From Rhabdophis nuchalis (taxonomy: Eukaryota > Chordata > Lepidosauria > Squamata > Natricidae): 64,000 nt of DNA. The DNA is taken from the NCBI GenBank assembly GCA_039707465.1, contig CM077651.1, positions 17,918,519 to 17,982,518 of the forward strand. The letters are read 5' to 3'. Made by a program: the position numbers and the translations under genes. Positions 33,070-47,012 of this stretch are shown here, one piece after another (position 1 is the stretch's first letter; each line of letters starts with the position of its first letter). The notes below the pieces were generated by a model that was not told the origin of the DNA, did no database searches, and was given only the letters and a program-made list of their open reading frames with translations.

Positions 33070-33506
33070 GGGTAGAACAACATTGGTGAACCTTTTTGGC
33101 AACGAGTGCCAAAATGGGAGTGCAGGCACGCAAGGGAGCACCAGAAATTGGAAGAGCAGCTCCCCAGCACGCACGCGCACTCCGGGAAGCTGGTCTTCCA
33201 GTCTCCAGCATACACATGCATGCCAATCACCTGGGCTTCTGGTTTTTCATGCATGTGCATGCAAAGCTGAACAGCATGCATGTGCGCACCGGAAACTGGA
33301 AGCTCAGCTTCCTGGCACATGCATACATGCCAGGGAGCTGTTCTTCCAGTGTCCAGCGCTTCTGTGCACGTGAAGACCAGCTGGCCGGCATGCATGTATG
33401 TTATGGAACCCTGAAGAACAACTGGTGATGGCTGGCATGCCAGAGAGATGGCTCTGTGTGCCATTTCTGGCACACATGCCATTGGTTCACCATCACGGGG
33501 GTAGAA
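33070..33506. mobile_element. Non-autonomous hAT element with 8-bp target duplication
   Basis: The element occupies 33,078-33,498 between copies of gggtagaa (33,070-33,077 and 33,499-33,506). The ends (attggtgaacc on the left, ggttcaccatcac on the right) are inverted repeats. The interior is rich in gcatgc/catgtgca words and in repeated gaagctgg and ttccag motifs. No transposase. The 8-bp duplication is the hAT hallmark. Confidence 0.75.
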
Positions 33507-33651
33507 CATTGATTATCATTGATTTCCTATTTCCATTCTTTGTTCTTTCCCTTATTCTGAATAATAGCATACCATAGACTGCAGTATACCAGATTCTGTG
33601 TAGTGTTATGACACTAGAAACTTCAGTTGTATAAGTACTATGGTATAACAA
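33507..33651. other. Short unassigned spacer
   Basis: Nothing recognised. Confidence 0.4.
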
Positions 33652-34110
33652 TAAAGGTTTCCCCTGTCCAATATGCCTGACTCTAGGGGGCAGTGCTCAT
33701 CTCTGTTTCTTAACTGAGGGAAACAGCATTGTCTGAAGACAATTCAATGGTCATGGCCAGCATTACAATATTTTGAGGTGCATGGAACATTGTTACCACC
33801 CTACCAAAGTGGTACTATTTATCTATTTGCCTTTGCATGCTTTGGAACTGGGCAGGAACTGGGGCACGTACAGAGGTGGTATTCAGCCAAGCCAGTAGCA
33901 GAAATTGCAGGTGGGCCCGCCCATTCACCCAGTCCCTATAACATCCTATTTAGGCACGTTTTTGAGGCCAGGTGCATGCGCAGAAGGGGTGAATGTGCCT
34001 GTGAACCGGTGGTAACAAAATGTGAAACCCACTGCTGGGCACGTAACAGGATCTCACCCCATTGCATAGTGCTTGGGTCTTGAACCTGGGCTGTTACCTG
34101 TCAACTCACG
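33652..34110 (-). mobile_element. tRNA-type SINE (family 2) interrupted by a hAT MITE
   Basis: Plus-strand words ctgactctagggggcagtgc, cattgttaccaccctacc and gggtcttgaacctgggctgt give a diverged minus-oriented family 2 SINE. It is split at 33,871-34,037 by a hAT MITE. Confidence 0.65.
33863..34045. mobile_element. hAT MITE nested in a SINE, 8-bp target duplication
   Basis: The element 33,871-34,037 is 167 bp, with ends cagaggtggtattc and gaaacccactgctg. It is flanked by perfect ggcacgta duplications at 33,863-33,870 and 34,038-34,045. It is related to 39,705-39,981 and 52,348-52,540. Confidence 0.85.
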
Positions 34111-35790
34111 AAGTTTCCCTAACCTGCTCCCGAGTTGCCATAGGCAGGAGGATGAGGAACCAAGCCTCATAGCTGCATCGAGGAATTTGCACCTCAGTCA
34201 AAACAACGCACATCCTAGCTGGCCAAAGTCAAGGCCATCTCCACAGAAACCAATAATGGCCAGAGGGAGTGACTTCTATGGCCCACAATGATGCTTCATT
34301 GGGGAATGTGACTGATGACACACCTTGGGGGGAGGAAGGAACAGGATCAGAGGAAAGGCACAAACTGAGTGGGGTCACTAGGTCTGTGCTTCACTAAGTC
34401 TGTGCTGAAATGGCGCTCCTAACAAATAACTGGATTTTTCTTGAAAATTGGCTTGAGGCTCCTGTTTTTATTAGGGCATCGGTTGGAACCCTGATATCAC
34501 CTTTCCAGTTGACATGTTCAGTGTCTTTAACTGCGGTGCCATTGTGACCCCTTCTACAGTGCATAGATTCAGTTTGGGAGACCTTACGCCATTCCAGAGT
34601 GACGACTGATCATTTTGTGAATGCATGTTTCAAGCCAAACCACACACATTATAACCACATGAAGATTGTTACCCATTCAAGTGCAGCTGCTTTGCATATG
34701 GATATCCATTTTTTCCCATGCAACTATCTTTTTGGGATAATTTATGATGGAGTGATAAACAATTGAAAGATATGAGTGGTGAGCAGATGCGTGGGGGCGG
34801 GGGAGAGAAATACCTACAGAGAGCTGCTTTTAAATCAAGTGTGGCATACTTCCTGGATTGCATTAACTAGACTTAAATTGCAGTTGTGTGGTCTAACAGT
34901 CTCCCCTTAGATGAAATGCTATGCTAATATTGCACAAAGACGATCTTACATTGTACCATATCACTTAGAAGATGTTTTACTTTGATTTTGGCTATTAAAA
35001 AGGTCCCTTAATAACATCTAAAAATATAATCAGTTCAGATTAAAAGTTAATTATTGAGTTAATGCATTAATATTGAAGGGATAATGCACTGTTTTGTTTT
35101 TGTAATTACTATGAAATATTTAACAGGGAGTGAAATACATATACCTCTTTCCCAATATATTGCTAAAAAGACTTTCATTCTTTTCAGTGCTCTGACATGC
35201 TTTGTTATACGGCCCACCCTTATAAAGATATTGTGAAACATGTAACTTAATTATATTTTTTTAAAATATAAGCACTGCAACAGAACAATGCGGTACCACC
35301 CAGTACCACCAATTAAATTATTTTGCAATGTATAGCCTTGCCCAACATAAATTTCATCACCATGATTACAAGATGTGAATGTTTTCCTTTCCTATTAAAA
35401 CTTGTCACATTTAAATCCTTATTTGGTGCACTGTATCTCTCAGTTGTCAAAAATCAAAATTAAGATTTGGAATACTTGCCAGATTTATTGTTTAAAGGTG
35501 ATTAAAATACATGCACAATATGTAGTCTTTTTGAGGGGAGGGATGAGGAAAATATTACCACTGGGAATGTGCAGGGCTAAAAATAGATCCTGAACAACTG
35601 CCTAATCAACAACTTCTTTTCCAATATGCCAAATTACGATAGATAATAACTAGCTAACTAAATACTCTAAATATACAGTAGACTTTTCAAGACATTAGAG
35701 GAGTAAAGGCAAGACTTAAATAAATGCTCTTTTTATAATGAATGAGGTGCTAAGCTAAATATGGGCAGAAAAAAAATCAGCACTATAGTG
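34111..35790. other. AT-rich non-coding stretch, nothing recognised
   Basis: No coding pattern or repeat family was recognised over about 1.7 kb. Confidence 0.45.
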
Positions 35791-35850
35791 GAATCTACAC
35801 GGTATTATATGCACATGTGTAAGCATTCCTGGGGAACATGGACACTGATG

Positions 35851-36144
35851 TTCATCCATCGTATTCAAAGAGGACCTTGACATCTACCAGGTTGTGGGCT
35901 ACCCACGATGTGTCCACAGGTGGCTGGTAAGGACTATACAGCTATGAAATGATCTGCCACATGTCGGGCAGACCATTGTTGCAGCATTTGCAGCTCTGGC
36001 TTTGCGGAGTGCCCGCTTCACTTGTGCTATGGTTGTTCTTCTGTCGTCAGATGTCTGGCAGCCTTGGTGGATCAGTGTGTGCCATGCCGATCGATCTTGT
36101 GCCAGGGTTCCCCAGGAGGTGGTGTCAATATCCAGGTGAATGAT
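35851..36144 (-). pseudogene. LINE ORF2 C-terminal fragment with a C2H2 finger
   Basis: The minus strand encodes AQDRSAWHTLIHQG, then a KRALRKARAANAATM basic stretch and then a classical finger C-x2-C-x12-H-x3-H at about 35,970-35,908 (starting CPTCGRSFHS). C-terminal fingers after an AxDRxxW segment are known at the ends of some non-LTR retrotransposon ORF2 proteins. The frame stops just after the finger. It is bracketed by a 57-bp imperfect direct repeat (35,794-35,850 and 36,145-36,201). The exact LINE clade is not certain. Confidence 0.5.
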
Positions 36145-36201
36145 ATCAACACAGTAGTATATGCACGTGTGTATGCATTCCTGGGAAACATGGACACTAA
36201 C

Positions 36202-36555
36202 CTCCCAATCGATACAAAAGCTACGAATGGCACAAAAGAGCCATGGAAAGATACATGCTCAGCATCACAAGACAAGATAGAAAGTCCTGCACATGGATTA
36301 GAGAACAAACAAAAGTATGCTATATCGTCAAGAGAGTACAAGAATTGAAATGGAAATGGGCTGGTCCCATAGCAAGAAGAAACAATGGCAGGTGGACCAA
36401 GGCAGTCATAGAATGGACCCCCCCCCTCCCCTTGGTAAAAAGCACCCATGAAAGAGGCTGCGAACAAGATGGACTGACAACATCAGCAAGTATTCTGGGC
36501 CAATTGGCAAAGGAAACTCAGGGCCATATAGGTTGGAAACATGCGGAATAGGCCT
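36202..36555 (+). pseudogene. RTE (Bov-B-like) RT C-terminal fragment
   Basis: Plus-strand codons from 36,243 read MERYMLSITRQDRKS, TWIREQTKV and ELKWKWAGPIARRNNGRWT, then AVIEWTP. This is the C-terminal region of RTE-clade reverse transcriptases (KWxWAGHIAR...RW...EW.P). The frame then degrades through a poly-C run at 36,419-36,430, and a RWTDNI-like part follows. It is inactive. Confidence 0.75.
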
Positions 36556-36564
36556 TTATCTTGC

Positions 36565-36928
36565 AATGCGTAAAAAGGTAAAGGCTCCCCTCGCACATAT
36601 GTGCTAGTCATTCCTGACTCTAGGGGCCAGTGCTCATCTCCATTTCAAAGCCAAAGAGCCAGTGCTGTCCAAAGATGTCTCCGTGGTCATATGGTTGGCA
36701 TGATTAAACGCCGAAGGCGCACAGAAGGCTGTTACCTTCCCATCAAAAGTGGTTCCTATTTTTCTACTTGCATTTTTACATGCTTTTGTACTGCTAGGTT
36801 ATAAGAAGCTGGGACAAGTAACGGGAGCTCACTTGATTAAGCAGTGCTAGGGATTCGAACCGCTGAACTGCGGACCTTTCTGATCGACAAGGTCAGTCTC
36901 CTAGTCACTTAGCAACCACGTCCCCCCT
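36565..36928 (-). mobile_element. tRNA-type SINE (family 2)
   Basis: Near-complete and minus oriented. The plus strand runs from aaaaggtaaaggctccc through tcattcctgactctagggg and tctccgtggtcatatgg to ggattcgaaccgctgaactg (box B complement) and cttagcaaccacgtcccc. Confidence 0.85.
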
Positions 36929-37496
36929 CTATGCAATGCATAGACAATGGCTAAAATGATAGTTTGTTCATGGAAGAAAAAGAGAGCGAGAGCGAGAAAT
37001 AGCATGTCAATTTATCTGTCTCCACTGGACCACCCATGCTGCTGCAGGCCATTTTGCTGCTTGCTGTTCTCAATTACAGGGCCTGCAAATGGCACAGAGG
37101 TATTTCATCATTTGCAGGTATCAACATGTGGAAACAATAAGGTGGATTTAAAAGGGGGGGGGCTCTGCTGCATGGACATACGGTATCTCTCATATATACA
37201 TACAAATCATATGTAATTGGTTTTGTTAATGCTCTTAAATTGATTCCCTGTCGATAATATAGGCTTTTAATATGTTGTTTAAAGGCACTGAGTGCATGTT
37301 CATTTCCCATCAGGAGAAACATCTCCTTGAAGATGTTAGAATTTTTGAGAAATAGTCCCAATCCACGTTGGGGTTAATAATTATCCTTCATAAGGAACAT
37401 GCTCAAAGGTGTGGGGAAGAACAGTCATTTGAGTCAGTGCGCTATGATACTAGTCCTTGGTTCCAGTTAACAGACATTTATGAACTCCTACATTCA
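36929..37496. other. Non-coding stretch, nothing recognised
   Basis: No supported feature apart from short GA-rich and G-rich runs. Confidence 0.45.
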
Positions 37497-37498
37497 TA

Positions 37499-37858
37499 AG
37501 GGACACGGTGGCTCAATGGATAAGACGCTGAGCTTGTCGATCAGAAAGATTGGCAGTTCGTTGGTTCGAATCCCTAGTGCCACATAACAGAGTGAGCTCC
37601 CATTACTTGTCTCAGCTTCTGTCAATTTAGCAGTTCGAAAGCATGTAAAAATGCAAGTAAAAAAAATAGGAACCACCTTTGGTGGGAAGGTAGCAGCAGT
37701 CTATGTGTCTTCTGCATTTAGTGATGCTGGCCACATGACCATGGAGACACCTTCGGACAGCGCTGGCTCTTCACCTTTGAAACAGAGATGACCACCGCCC
37801 CCTAGAATTGGGAATGACTAACATATACTGTATATATGCAAGGGGAATCTTTACCTCT
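37499..37858 (+). mobile_element. tRNA-type SINE (family 2), full-length copy
   Basis: The best copy of this family. The 5' tRNA-like head has a box A-like ggtggctcaatggataagac near 37,508 and a perfect box B ggttcgaatcc at 37,563-37,573. The body continues with tgagctcccattacttgtc, gcatgtaaaaatgcaag, ttggtgggaaggtagcagc and cacatgaccatggagacac, and ends in ggggaatctttacct. The head is not a working tRNA gene: the cloverleaf is not closed and the SINE body follows. Confidence 0.88.
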
Positions 37859-39696
37859 ACATTCATAAGCTCCATAACAACGTAGATGACAATTCTTATT
37901 TTCTGAATATACATTTCAGCTATTTCCTTCATAAATCAAACTTTTATATTGTCTTTCCTGCTTGTATTCGTCCATTCTTCCATATCTCACAATCTGACTA
38001 GCTTTATTTATTTCTGTAATTCTTTGTTTTTCTCTTAGCTTCGTAGGCATCTGTGTTCATTAGTTCAGTTTCTTGGGATCAGACCACCTTCATTCAGATA
38101 TGCTACATCACTGCCTTTCTCTTAGTCTCCACTTTATTTCCCTTTTTTTATTCATTAATTCATGTTCTTTTCTATATAGTTCTCTGGCTTTCTAATGTGC
38201 AATCTTCCATATATCATGGTCAACATCACTTAGGCCAATAAATATAGAAATGGACTACTCAGCATTTTGAACTTAGCCAAAATGGAGACAATTGAAATAA
38301 TTGAAGATTATTCCTCCCCCTCCTCTAATATCTTACTTTTTTGTGTAAAGTAGATGTTGACTGTCGTCCTATTTCCCCCATTGATCCATATCAATCTTAG
38401 CTGCTGAAACTTCCTAATCAGAGAGAAAAAAGAAAACAGAAGATAAAAGGAACCTTTTCTTTTTTAAAGTTTGTCTTTCAATGACATTTTAGTAAAGTAC
38501 AAGGTAGTAGTATAAAATTGCTGACTGCTTCGACATTTACTGTAGCATAAATTGGTCAAACTGCCTTTGGCCCACTCATAATCAGCTGTGTCTCATCCAG
38601 TTCATCTCAGTAAAGTTGCGGAATCCCAGTGGAGCACTAAAATATAGATATAAAGCTATCTTATATGTTAATTGGTTTACAAGACTTTATTGTGACTTCA
38701 ATTTGAAATGTTTGCAGACTGGATCACATTTTTAAAAGGATCTGCTATGAAGGAAGGGCAAGTTAATTTATGTGCCTCACAAATTCTGTAATTATTTCAT
38801 CATATTCTATTTCAATCTTTCCATCTGTTTTTAAGAAAGCATCTTGGCTACATATAAATTAAGAAGATACTGGCAATTACATTAATCTGAAATTTAAATA
38901 AGCACTGTGTAACCTAATGCAGATGTGTTGGCAGAATATGTAGTTTATGATCTGGTTGTGTATTTGCACTTGTTAACTAACATGAAAAACATAACAATAC
39001 CATGGCATACTGACTGTAAAAATCCAATATGACCCCTAGATGGCACATAAATTTCCATATTCCTTTGCTGTCATCTAACTATCTTCCAGATTTTACAAGT
39101 AGATAGTTCAAACTTCACTTAGTAGGGGTAACTTTCTTTTACGAGAAATCAATTTTTAATGTTGTATCCAACTCTGTGATTAAGAACAGAGGTTCATTCT
39201 TAATGAGACATAAATAAACAAAGCTATATTTAGAAATCAGAAATCTTTTGTTTAAGATGCAGTGGCAGTCCTAAATAATTTTCATTAGCACTGAAAAAAT
39301 CTGAATGATTAAGAAATAATATTAAGGAATAAATTTAATACAGGTGTCATGTTAAGGTCTGAATTTGCTTCATCTAGTATATAAGGAGAAGACAGTTGAC
39401 TGAAAAAGCAAGATCTTGTTCTGGAATCTCAAAGAATCACTTCAGTATAATCAAAGATAAATGTTTCTTTTTTAACTCACGTAATAAGATTTTGTAAAGT
39501 CTGTGTTTTGTCTTACCTTATCTCATAGAATTCAAAGTGGTAATATTCCCTCCACAGGTTGGAACATTCTCAGAGTATATGTCTTGATGTTTCAGCTCAA
39601 TGTTCTATTCAGGAGTGAAACAGCCAACATCCAGTCAACATGTAGACTTCAGTCATTTATAGAAATGTCCCTAATGATTTGAGGCATCTCTTTATG
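37859..39696. other. AT-rich non-coding stretch, nothing recognised
   Basis: About 1.8 kb with no convincing repeat or coding frame. It may be unique intergenic or intronic DNA. Confidence 0.5.
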
Positions 39697-39989
39697 GTCT
39701 TCTTCGGAGGTGGTATTCAGCAGGTTCTGACCAGTTGTGGAGAACGTGTAGCAGAAATTTTAACTAGTTCAGAAAACCAGTAAACCACCTCTGACTGGTC
39801 CCACTCCCATCTATTCTCTGCCTCCCAAGTCCCAGCTAATAGGGAGGGAATGAGGATTTTGCAGTAACCTTCCCCTGGAGTGGGAATGGAATGGATATTT
39901 TACAGTATCCTTCCCCTGCTACGCCCACCCAAGCCACACCCACAGAACCGGTAGTAAAAAAAAAATTGAATCCCACCACTGGTCTGTTT
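39697..39989. mobile_element. Non-autonomous hAT element, 277 bp
   Basis: The element 39,705-39,981 has ends cggaggtggtattcagc and gaatcccaccactg. Flanks gtcttctt and gtctgttt match at six of eight positions, a decayed 8-bp duplication. It shares its ends and the ccggtagtaaa/accggtag words with the elements at 33,871 and 52,348. Confidence 0.7.
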
Positions 39990-40319
39990 TCCCCAACATT
40001 AGTACTATCTTGGTGTTGGTGCAGGTGGAATCCATATAAAAAAATCCTTTTTATCTGAAATGATAGCAAATAAATGTTCATTGAAACCTTTAAGTAGAAC
40101 ACAAAGATACAATTTCTACTAACTGCAACACTAATATAATTTTTTAAAAACCCAGGTGTTTCATACATATGCAAATATTCTGAAAGTAAAGGTGTTGAAA
40201 ATGTGGGAATGTTTTGAATACTTTAGGAATTCCATTCAAGTTTTACCCAAATATTGCTATTCTGGATGAATGTTTATATTACTATGCAAAGACTGATTTT
40301 ACTTTAGGAGTCTGAAAAG

Positions 40320-40860
<541 letters not shown>

Positions 40861-40862
40861 AA

Positions 40863-43800
40863 CTTTATTTATTTATTTATTTATTTTATTAAATTTATAC
40901 CCCGCCCTTCTCCTTGTTAGGACCCAGGGCGGCGCACAGGGATGTTAAAATACATACAAAATATATAAAATATATGAAATTTAAAATACTTATTCTAATA
41001 AATAAACCCTGCGCTAAAAGCCGAATTAAAATCCCAAGTTTAAAAACTATCTAATAGTCAGTATGGAGGTTACGCTAGGCCGGCTAGATGAAATAGGTGT
41101 GTCTTCAGACACTTGCGGAAGAGGCGGAGGTCGGAGATGGTGCGGAGTTCAGGGGGTAAGTCGTTCCAGAGGGCTGGGCCCGCCACAGAGAAGGCTCTCC
41201 CCCTGGGTGTCGCCAGTCGGCATTGTCCAGCCGACGGCACCCTGAGGAGGCCCTCTCTGTGGGAGCGTATCGGTCTGAGGGATGTATGGGGCAGGAGGCG
41301 GTCTCGCATATAACTAGGCCCCGAGCCATGGAGCGCTTTAAAGATGGTCGTTAAAACCTTGAAGCGCACCCGAAAGACCACAGGAAGCCAGTGCAGCTCG
41401 CGCAGGATAGGTGTTATGTGGGAGTGTCTAGGCGCTCCCGTAATCACCCGCGCGGCTGCGTTCTGGACTAGCTGCAGCTTTCGGGTGCACCTCAAGGGAA
41501 GCCCCATGTAGAGAGCATTACAGTAGTCGAGTCAAGAGGTGACGAGTGCTTGAGTGACTGTACGTAAGGCCCCCCGGTCCAGTAAGGGGCGCAATTGGCG
41601 CATCAGGCGAACCTGATGAAACGCCCCCCTGGCCACGGCTGCCACATGATCTTCCATAGACAGCCGGGAATCCAGGAGGACACCCAAATTGCGCGCCCTC
41701 TCCACGGGGGCCGGTGTTTCGCCCCCAATGGCCAGAGTTGGAATAATCTGGCTGAACCGAGGCGCCGGAAGCCACAGCCACTCAGTCTTGGACGGGTTGA
41801 GCCTGAGTTTGTTACCACCCATCCAGATCCGTACGGCTTCCAAGCACCGGGACATAACCTCGACGGCATCGTTGGGGTGGTCTGGGGTGGATAAGTACAA
41901 CTGAGTATCATCAGCGTACAGATGATATCCCACCCCAAAACCACGGATGATCTCACCCAGCGGCTTCATATATGTGTTGAATAGGAGGGGCGAGAGGACC
42001 GACCCCTGAGGAACCCCACATATGAGGGGTCTCGAGGCCGACCTCTGCCCCCCTGTCAACACATATTGCGACCGACCAGAGAGGTAGGATGAGAACCACC
42101 GCAAAACGGTGCCTCCCAGCCCCAACCCCCCCAGTCGGCGCAATAGGATACCATGGTCGATGGTATCAAAAGCCGCTGAGAGGTCTAATAGGACTAGGAT
42201 AGAGGAATATCCTCTATCCTGCGCCCTCCAGAGATCATCAACCAACGCGACCAATGCCGTCTCGGTGCTGTGCCCGGGTCGGAAGCCGGACTGGCACGGG
42301 TCTAGATAATCAACTTCCTCCAAGTGTCGCGGAAACTGTTGAGCCACCACACTCTCAACAACCTTCACTAGAAAGTGGAGGTTGGAGACGGGACGATAGT
42401 TCTCTAATAATGCTGGATCCAGGGACGGCTTCTTGAGGAGGGGCCTTACTACCGCCTCTTTCAAGATGGCAGGCAAGGACCCCTCACTCAAAGATGCGTT
42501 GACAATGCCCTGGAGCCAGCCTCGTGTCGTCTCCCAGGATGCCAGTACAAGCCAGGAGGGACACGGGTCCAATAAACATGTGGTAGCCCTAAGTCTCTTT
42601 GACAACTTGTCCATATCCTCGGTGGTAACAAAATCAAACTCCTCCCAAGATGGTGTCACAAGAACAGCCTCGGCCCGCTCGACTGGGCCACTGTCGATGG
42701 AGGGTAACTCGTTCCGAATCCGAGTGATTTTCTCCTGCAGATAAATCCCAAATTCCTCTGCTCGACCCTGTAAAGGGGCTTCCCGCGGCCTCTGTTGAAG
42801 GAGGGAGCGGGTCACCCCAAACAGGGCGGCAGGGCGGTTATCTGCGGATGCAATAAGAGTGGCACAATACTCACGTTTGGCCACTCTTATCGCCACTAAG
42901 TAAGTCCTAATATGGTCTCTCACTAGTGTTCGGTCGGCTTCAGAGCGAGAAGATCTCCATCTGCTCTCTAGGCGTCTCTTGTGGCGCTTCATCCCCCTAA
43001 GCCCCTCGGTAAACCAAGGAGCCCAGGTGGTTCGTCGCCGCAAGAGAGGCCGCAAGGGCGCGACTCGGTCCAAGGCCCCCATGGCCGCACTTAACCATGC
43101 GGCCACTAGGTCCTCAGTCGAGTCGCGGGGCAAGTCCACAGGAATTGGCCCAAGCTCCCTTTGGAACCTTATCGGGTCCATCAGGAGCCTGGGGCGGAAC
43201 CATATAGGAATATCCGGTTCCGCCTCCCCACGGTGAGGTGCGGCGATCGGAAAGTCGAGCCAAAGGAGAGCATGATCTGTCCATGACAGGGGTGTGATGA
43301 CTAGATCCCCTATTCCCAGATCACTACTCCATTGTCCCGAGACGAAGATTAGATCCAGGGTGTGTCCGCCCTCGTGGGTAGGGCCTACAACTACTTGGGT
43401 CAGGTCCATGGCTGTCATGGAAGCCATGAACTCCCGAGCTAACCCGGAGGTTTCGCCTGCTAACGGCAGATTAAAGTCCCCCATGACTAACAGTCTGGGG
43501 GTCTCCACTGCCGCCTCAGCTATCACCTCTAGGAGCTCGGGCAGGTTTGTTGTTGTATAGCGAGGAGCCAGGTATACAACTAACATGCCCAACTGCCTCC
43601 CTAGGCCCCACTTCACAAGGAGGGACTCGCACCCAGTCGTCTGAGGGATCGTGGTCTCCTTTGGCTCAAGACCTTCCCTAACCATAATCGCCACCCCCCC
43701 CACCCCTCCCTAGGACCCTAGGCTGATGAAAGGCTCGGTATCCTGGTGGGCACATTTCTACGAGGGGATGTCCTCCCTCGTGGCCCAACCAGGTTTCCGT

Positions 43801-44025
43801 AATACCTACCAGGTCCGGGTCCCCCTCTGACACAAGGTCATGGATGAGGGGGGCTTTTTGTACCACGGACCTGGCGTTGCATAGCATCAGCCTAGGGCCC
43901 CGGGTCTGTGGTTCTTGCCCACCTAGTCTGCGATGGGAGCATGGGAGGTCGGAGTGCGTGACCGCCTGTAACCAGCGGCCACGGTCCTCCAACCGATGTC
44001 CATCCCATCGGACATTATTTGAACC
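40863..44025 (-). mobile_element. L2 LINE, nearly full coding length, two lesions
   Basis: The minus strand encodes AP endonuclease, RT and C-terminal domain. The N-terminal part (about 43,920-43,690) has [14 protein letters not shown] and GITETWLG. A change in a G-run near 43,690-43,710 shifts the frame. A 723-codon frame (43,703-41,532) then has [19 protein letters not shown] (catalytic His), [27 protein letters not shown] and YADDTQLY. It ends in one in-frame TGA at 41,534-41,532 where sister copies have an Arg codon. The same frame continues at 41,507-41,070 ([19 protein letters not shown] onward). The 3' tail on the plus strand begins as (TTTA)n at 40,863. The 5' end abuts a solo LTR. 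Confidence 0.93.
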
Positions 44026-44521
44026 TGTTGGAAGAAATGTCCATCTGGGTTCAGTTCCAAGTGGGGAGAAAGACACTGGAAACATGGAGACTGCTTGGAA
44101 AGATGGTGTTTAATGGTGGACAGGACCACATGGTTTGAAGTCCTGGGGGGAAAAGGGAATAGAGGCTGAGAGTGCCTCAGTTTTATCCCCTCTCTGGGCT
44201 TTTGAATTTCAGCTCATATTCTGATTGGTTGTCAGACTCCCTTGGGGCCATGCAGGAGCAACTTGTAGGTTGTCCTAAGGCTCAAGCTTTGTTGAGCCTT
44301 GCTGTGTGACGAAAGGGCTTTGGGATACCTATTATTGCTGTGTCTGAAGAAGGTAGATCTTTATTATTTAGAATAGACTGTCCCAGGCCTTAATGGCCCA
44401 TTGACAAAGGTGTGTGTGCGTGGGAGATTCTGTCTCCCTTTTAGGGGAAATATTCTGCCCTTTTAACATTTCCTAAAATATTTCATTTTTCTAGTAGAGG
44501 ATTGGGTGCTAACTTCCTACA
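44026..44521 (-). repeat. Probable solo LTR (family A)
   Basis: A 496-bp segment with inverted ends tgttggaag and cttcctaca, the usual TG...CA form. An AATAAA on the minus strand near 44,355-44,370 suggests minus orientation. The flanks gaacc/aatcc are only a weak target duplication. It touches the 5' end of the L2 copy. Confidence 0.5.
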
Positions 44522-46270
<1,749 letters not shown>

Positions 46271-46275
46271 TAAAG

Positions 46276-46495
46276 GAGCCGTGGTGATGCAGTGGTTAGA
46301 ATGTAGTATTGCAGGCTAACTCTGCCAAGAGTTCGATCCTGACTGGTTCAAGGTTGACTCAGCCTTCCGTTCTTCTGAGGTCAGTAAAACGAAGACCCAG
46401 ATTGTTGGAGGCAACATGCTGACTCTGTAAAGCAGTCAGAGAGTGTTGTAAACATGGAGCAACATATACAGTAAGTCTAAGTGCTATTGCTATCA
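46276..46495 (+). mobile_element. Squamate tRNA-type SINE (family 1)
   Basis: Complete plus copy: gccgtggtgatgcagtggtt, agtattgcaggctaactctg, gagttcgatcctgactgg, caaggttgactcagccttcc, ctgactctgtaaagc and aagtctaagtgctattgct. Confidence 0.88.
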
Positions 46496-47012
46496 ATATA
46501 AATGAAACTTTAGCATCTTCAGCCAAATCCCAACTCCACCAAAATTCTTTGGCAACAGTGCAAATGTGTTTTAACAACAACAGCAACTTGACATCTAGTC
46601 TCTGTGAAAAAACATTTTGCATTTGTTGATTTTCAAGCCACCTTTAATTCAAGAGCTATGCATGAAACATTGGGTTAGAGAATTTGGACTACTGTTCAAA
46701 TATGAGTAGCAACACCCGCTTTTTCCAAAGAAGTATATCAATATAAATTCAGGGAAAGTTAATCATGATTAGAATTGAATCGCATAATTTTTTTTTCTAA
46801 TTCCATGCACAGTAGAAGAAGCAAAACACTCAGATTCTGCAATGGGCTTTATAGGCTGTTGCATTTATGTGTTACATGTAGACACCCAAGGCAGTTGAGA
46901 AGACATATTTATGTTCTTGCCATTAACAGCTTTCAAAAAAGCTGCATCTCCTGGTGTTTTGTGGTATTTCTTATCATTGTTCTTGACCGAACATTCTGGG
47001 AAGGAGAAAATG
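46496..47012. other. Non-coding stretch, nothing recognised
   Basis: No supported feature. Confidence 0.45.

Noticed and set aside
35908..35970. C2H2 zinc finger as part of a host transcription factor
   Set aside because: A single finger after an AxDRxxW and basic segment, within repeat-bracketed DNA and with a stop just after, fits a LINE ORF2 tail better.
37499..37580. Possible tRNA gene with a perfect box B
   Set aside because: It is the head of a SINE: no closed acceptor stem, and the family body and tail follow, as in the other copies.
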